Source of the DNA: JBKJVQ01 sp046717125
GTDB taxonomy: Bacteria; Pseudomonadota; Alphaproteobacteria; Rhizobiales; Methyloligellaceae
DNA: 8,387 bases
Direction: 5' to 3'
Assembly: GCA_046717125.1 (NCBI GenBank)
Contig: JBKJVQ010000049.1
Coordinates: forward strand, 1-8,387
The position numbers were made by a program, and so were the translations under genes. The first letter of the stretch is position 1. Each line of letters begins with the position of its first letter. Shown here piece by piece: positions 7,501 through 8,387 of this stretch. The notes below the pieces were generated by a model, which had not been told where the DNA came from, ran no database searches, and saw only the letters and a list, made by a program, of their open reading frames with translations.

Positions 7501-8198
7501 GCGCCGCGCTTCCGAAAGCCGTGCTGCGCCTCCTCGCCGACGCCGATGCGTTTCGCTCGGTGGGCATGGATCGCCGCGCGGCGCTCTGGGCCGTGCGCCG
7601 CCTGCCCGATGCTTCCGACCTGCCGCTCTTCGCGGCCGCCGGCGTCCCTGAGCCGGAAGAGACGATTGCGCCGCTCCCTGAGATGCCTCTGCCGGAGCAT
7701 GTTGTGGCCGATTACCAGACCCATCGCCTGTCGCTGAAGGGCCATCCCGTCCAGTTTCTGCGCGAAGGGTTCCGCCGCGAGCGCATCCTGAGCTGCACCG
7801 AAATCGCTCAAACGACGGATGGAAAATGGGAGCGCGTTGCGGGCGTCGTGCTGGTGCGGCAGAGGCCGGGCAGCGCCAAGGGCGTGGTCTTCATGACGCT
7901 TGCCGACGAAACCGGCATCACCAATGCCGTCATCTGGCCGAAAGTGCTGGAGCGCTACCGCAAGGAGGTGATGGGCGCGCGGCTCGTGCTGATCGAGGGC
8001 CGCATCCAGAAGAGCCCGGAAGGCATCGTGCATCTCGTCGCCAGCCGCCTGATCGACCGTACGGCCGACCTCGACACGCTCTCCGAAGACAGGTTCAAGG
8101 CGCCGCTCTCGCGGGCCGACGAGGTGGTCCGCCCGCAGGCCGACCGCCGCCATCCGCGGAAAGTCCGCATCCTCCCGCCCTCGCGCGATTTCCATTGA
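4557..8198 (+). CDS. dnaE2: DnaE2 (ImuC), error-prone DNA polymerase III alpha paralog
   Basis: A 1213-residue cytosolic polymerase for translesion synthesis; the family is usually about 1,050-1,100. The start ATG 4557 has GGGA at 4547-4550 and lies 3 bp after the imuB stop. The N-terminal PHP domain begins YAEFGVATNFSFLRGAS (27-43) and lacks the paired histidines of a metal-binding PHP site, so no proofreading is expected. Palm catalytic aspartates are D405 and D407 in PDIDVDF (402-408) and D554 in KIDVLALGML. The fingers block includes FGSYGFPESHAASFA. An OB-fold lies near 1088-1160, and the end HPRKVRILPPSRDFH is typical of DnaE2. About 118 extra residues (827-944) sit between fingers and the helix-hairpin-helix region (resuming at PALRLGFRQIDGF) and are encoded by two palindromic elements. 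The frame stays open throughout. It is expected to be LexA regulated from upstream of imuA. Confidence 0.95.
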   Translation: MIWLPQSFIFEKPETPRERPDDVVPPYAEFGVATNFSFLRGASRPEELIVAAHLLGLAGIGIADRNSVAGLVRAHDTLAHEELKGTKLRLLHGVRLVFQDGTPEICAWPQDRDSYGRLTRLLTVGNMRGAKAECLLTFDDLASHAEGQLFVLAPQPRLAPRMRDTLRSLIDLAPDRVWLAASMSHRGDDRKRLARVKSLASETGAKLIATNDVLYHAPDRRPLQDVLTCIREHVTIREAGRLLEVNAERHLKSASEMARLFSDAPEALAETIRLLERVSFSLDQLEYDYPDEPVPPGETPQSWLEHLTWEGAARRYPGGVPPRVAETLRRELALIETLDYAPYFLTVHDIVDFAHKQKILCQGRGSAANSAVCYVLGITAVDPAEMDLLFERFVSQERREPPDIDVDFEHERREEVMQYIYRRYGRMRAGIAATVISYRPRSAIRDVGKALGLTEDVTAALANTVWGSWGDGVSQTQIREAGLDPESPIIRQAASLAAELMGFPRHLSQHVGGYVLTKRRLDETVPIGNAAMEDRTFIEWDKDDLDSLKIMKIDVLALGMLTCIRKCFDLIALHGGQLLELATIPPDDSAVYGMLSRGDSLGVFQVESRAQMNMLPRMKPSCFYDLVIEVAIVRPGPIQGDMVHPYLKRRQGLEKVTFPSPAPEHGPPDELERVLGRTLGVPLFQEQAMKLAIEAAKFTPDEANALRRSMATFRHVGTIHTLKEKFVGRMIARGYDPDFAARCFKQIEGFGSYGFPESHAASFARLVYISSWLKCHHPAAFAAGLLNSQPMGFYAPAEIVRDAREHGVEARCIDVNLSDWDNTLDGNFSAALPGMLPSEETPPGPRIRSEAGSSGHPPLKGRDSATQGAEFVQHREHPSPGGEGGRPQGRPSGETCSNKNLIDASWPGASRPSTASSPQAKPWMPGTEAGHDVERRQSAIGSSDPALRLGFRQIDGFREEWAQSIMENRGEGYASVEDLKRRAALPKAVLRLLADADAFRSVGMDRRAALWAVRRLPDASDLPLFAAAGVPEPEETIAPLPEMPLPEHVVADYQTHRLSLKGHPVQFLREGFRRERILSCTEIAQTTDGKWERVAGVVLVRQRPGSAKGVVFMTLADETGITNAVIWPKVLERYRKEVMGARLVLIEGRIQKSPEGIVHLVASRLIDRTADLDTLSEDRFKAPLSRADEVVRPQADRRHPRKVRILPPSRDFH
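7078..7236 (+). repeat. About 160-bp palindromic element inside dnaE2
   Basis: The outer arms CCCCACCCGGCC (7078-7089) and GGCCGAGTGGGG (7225-7236) pair with one mismatch. Within lie two perfect 8-bp hairpins with the same stem sequence: CCCTCCCC-TGAA-GGGGAGGG (7124-7143) and CCCTCCCC-GGGA-GGGGAGGG (7188-7207), plus a small GGCC-GCAA-GGCC hairpin (7213-7224). This composition matches repeats usually seen between genes in related genomes. Here it is translated in frame as part of DnaE2 residues about 831-893. It is unrelated in sequence to the neighbouring 87-bp element 30 bp downstream. Confidence 0.75.
7267..7353 (-). repeat. 87-bp cruciform-like repeat inside dnaE2 (copy 2, reversed)
   Basis: This is the reverse-complement copy of the imuB element at 3991-4077, with the same termini (CGTCATG and CATGACG), equal length and the same four stems. 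The arm GCCCGGCACGGAGGCCGGGC differs from the imuB arm at one position once reversed, while the apical loop differs at about ten positions. In dnaE2 it encodes 29 codons including AKPWMPGTEAGHD. The antisense reading of the imuB copy gives KPWMPGTETGHD, confirming the opposite orientation. Both copies enter their genes at codon position 2. Confidence 0.85.
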
Positions 8199-8346
8199 TG
8201 TCGATGAGCGCGCATAGACGCGGTTACTTCGGCCCACCAGCTTGGAATTCTTACAGTTCTAAACTAGGCGACAATCTTTTCCAACTGCGTAGGTTGACTT
8301 TTGTCGGCGGCAATGGGGCGCGGACAGAAAGTCGGGGGGCTTTCGC
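8199..8346. other. Intergenic region after dnaE2
   Basis: This stretch is visibly more AT-rich than the genes before it, at least in 8240-8305. It has a TTGACT hexamer (8294-8299) without a matching -10 at normal spacing, and a 6-bp inverted repeat CGACAA (8269-8274) / TTGTCG (8301-8306) with a long loop. I see no convincing terminator hairpin with a T run, no RNA gene and no LexA box. Confidence 0.5.
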
Positions 8347-8387
8347 ATGGGGCATATCCGATCGGCGCTGCGCACAGGCGCGGCGAT
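8347..8387 (+). CDS. Possible N-terminus of a downstream gene
   Basis: An ATG at 8347 opens a frame reading MGHIRSALRTGAA that runs off the window. A G-rich run (GGGGGG, 8334-8339) lies 7 bp upstream and could act as a ribosome-binding site. The short basic then small-residue start could be a signal-peptide beginning, but 13 codons are too few to identify anything. It could equally be a chance ATG. Confidence 0.25.
   Translation, partial: MGHIRSALRTGAA

Noticed and set aside
4557..8198. dnaE2 as a pseudogene disrupted by insertions
   Set aside because: The frame is open throughout, catalytic aspartates are present, and the conserved helix-hairpin-helix, OB-fold and C-terminus continue in the same frame.
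8269..8306. Inverted repeat CGACAA/TTGTCG after dnaE2 as a terminator or operator
   Set aside because: Only 6 bp with a 26-bp loop and no T run; could be chance.

Overview
This is a high-GC window, most likely from an alphaproteobacterium of the Hyphomicrobiales type. The inference rests on a LexA box of the alphaproteobacterial form (GAAC-N7-GAAC), an imuA-imuB-dnaE2 mutagenesis cassette, and mosaic palindromic repeats of the kind scattered through these genomes. I cannot name the genus.

Layout: two divergent units flank a 120-bp control region (1610-1729). Leftward, a radical SAM protein with a C-terminal helix-hairpin-helix (1609-395) is followed, with a 4-bp ATGA overlap, by a DUF4130/UdgX-type uracil-DNA-associated protein that leaves the window at base 1. 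Rightward lie imuA (1730-2731), imuB (2610-4553) and dnaE2 (4557-8198), with imuA/imuB overlapping by 122 bp and imuB/dnaE2 3 bp apart. This looks like one operon. The last 189 bp hold no recognisable gene, apart from a possible N-terminus at 8347.

How the genes work together: in the known alphaproteobacterial system, DnaE2 is the error-prone polymerase, ImuB is a non-catalytic Y-family paralog that links it to the beta clamp, and ImuA is a RecA-like accessory. All three act in SOS-induced translesion synthesis. The control region has one perfect and one near-perfect LexA half-site pair. Together these overlap a good -35/-10 promoter for the leftward radical SAM/UdgX pair. This suggests, but does not prove, that both arms are DNA-damage induced and that the poorly understood radical SAM/UdgX pair belongs to the same response.

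The most unusual observation is that all three imu genes are longer than usual because of in-frame inserted segments. imuB and dnaE2 each carry one 87-bp copy of the same cruciform-like repeat, in opposite orientations but in the same codon phase. dnaE2 carries a second, unrelated palindromic element of about 160 bp next to its copy. imuA carries an extra Gly/Pro-rich stretch of about 65 residues. No reading frame is broken, and conserved protein sequence resumes after each insert.
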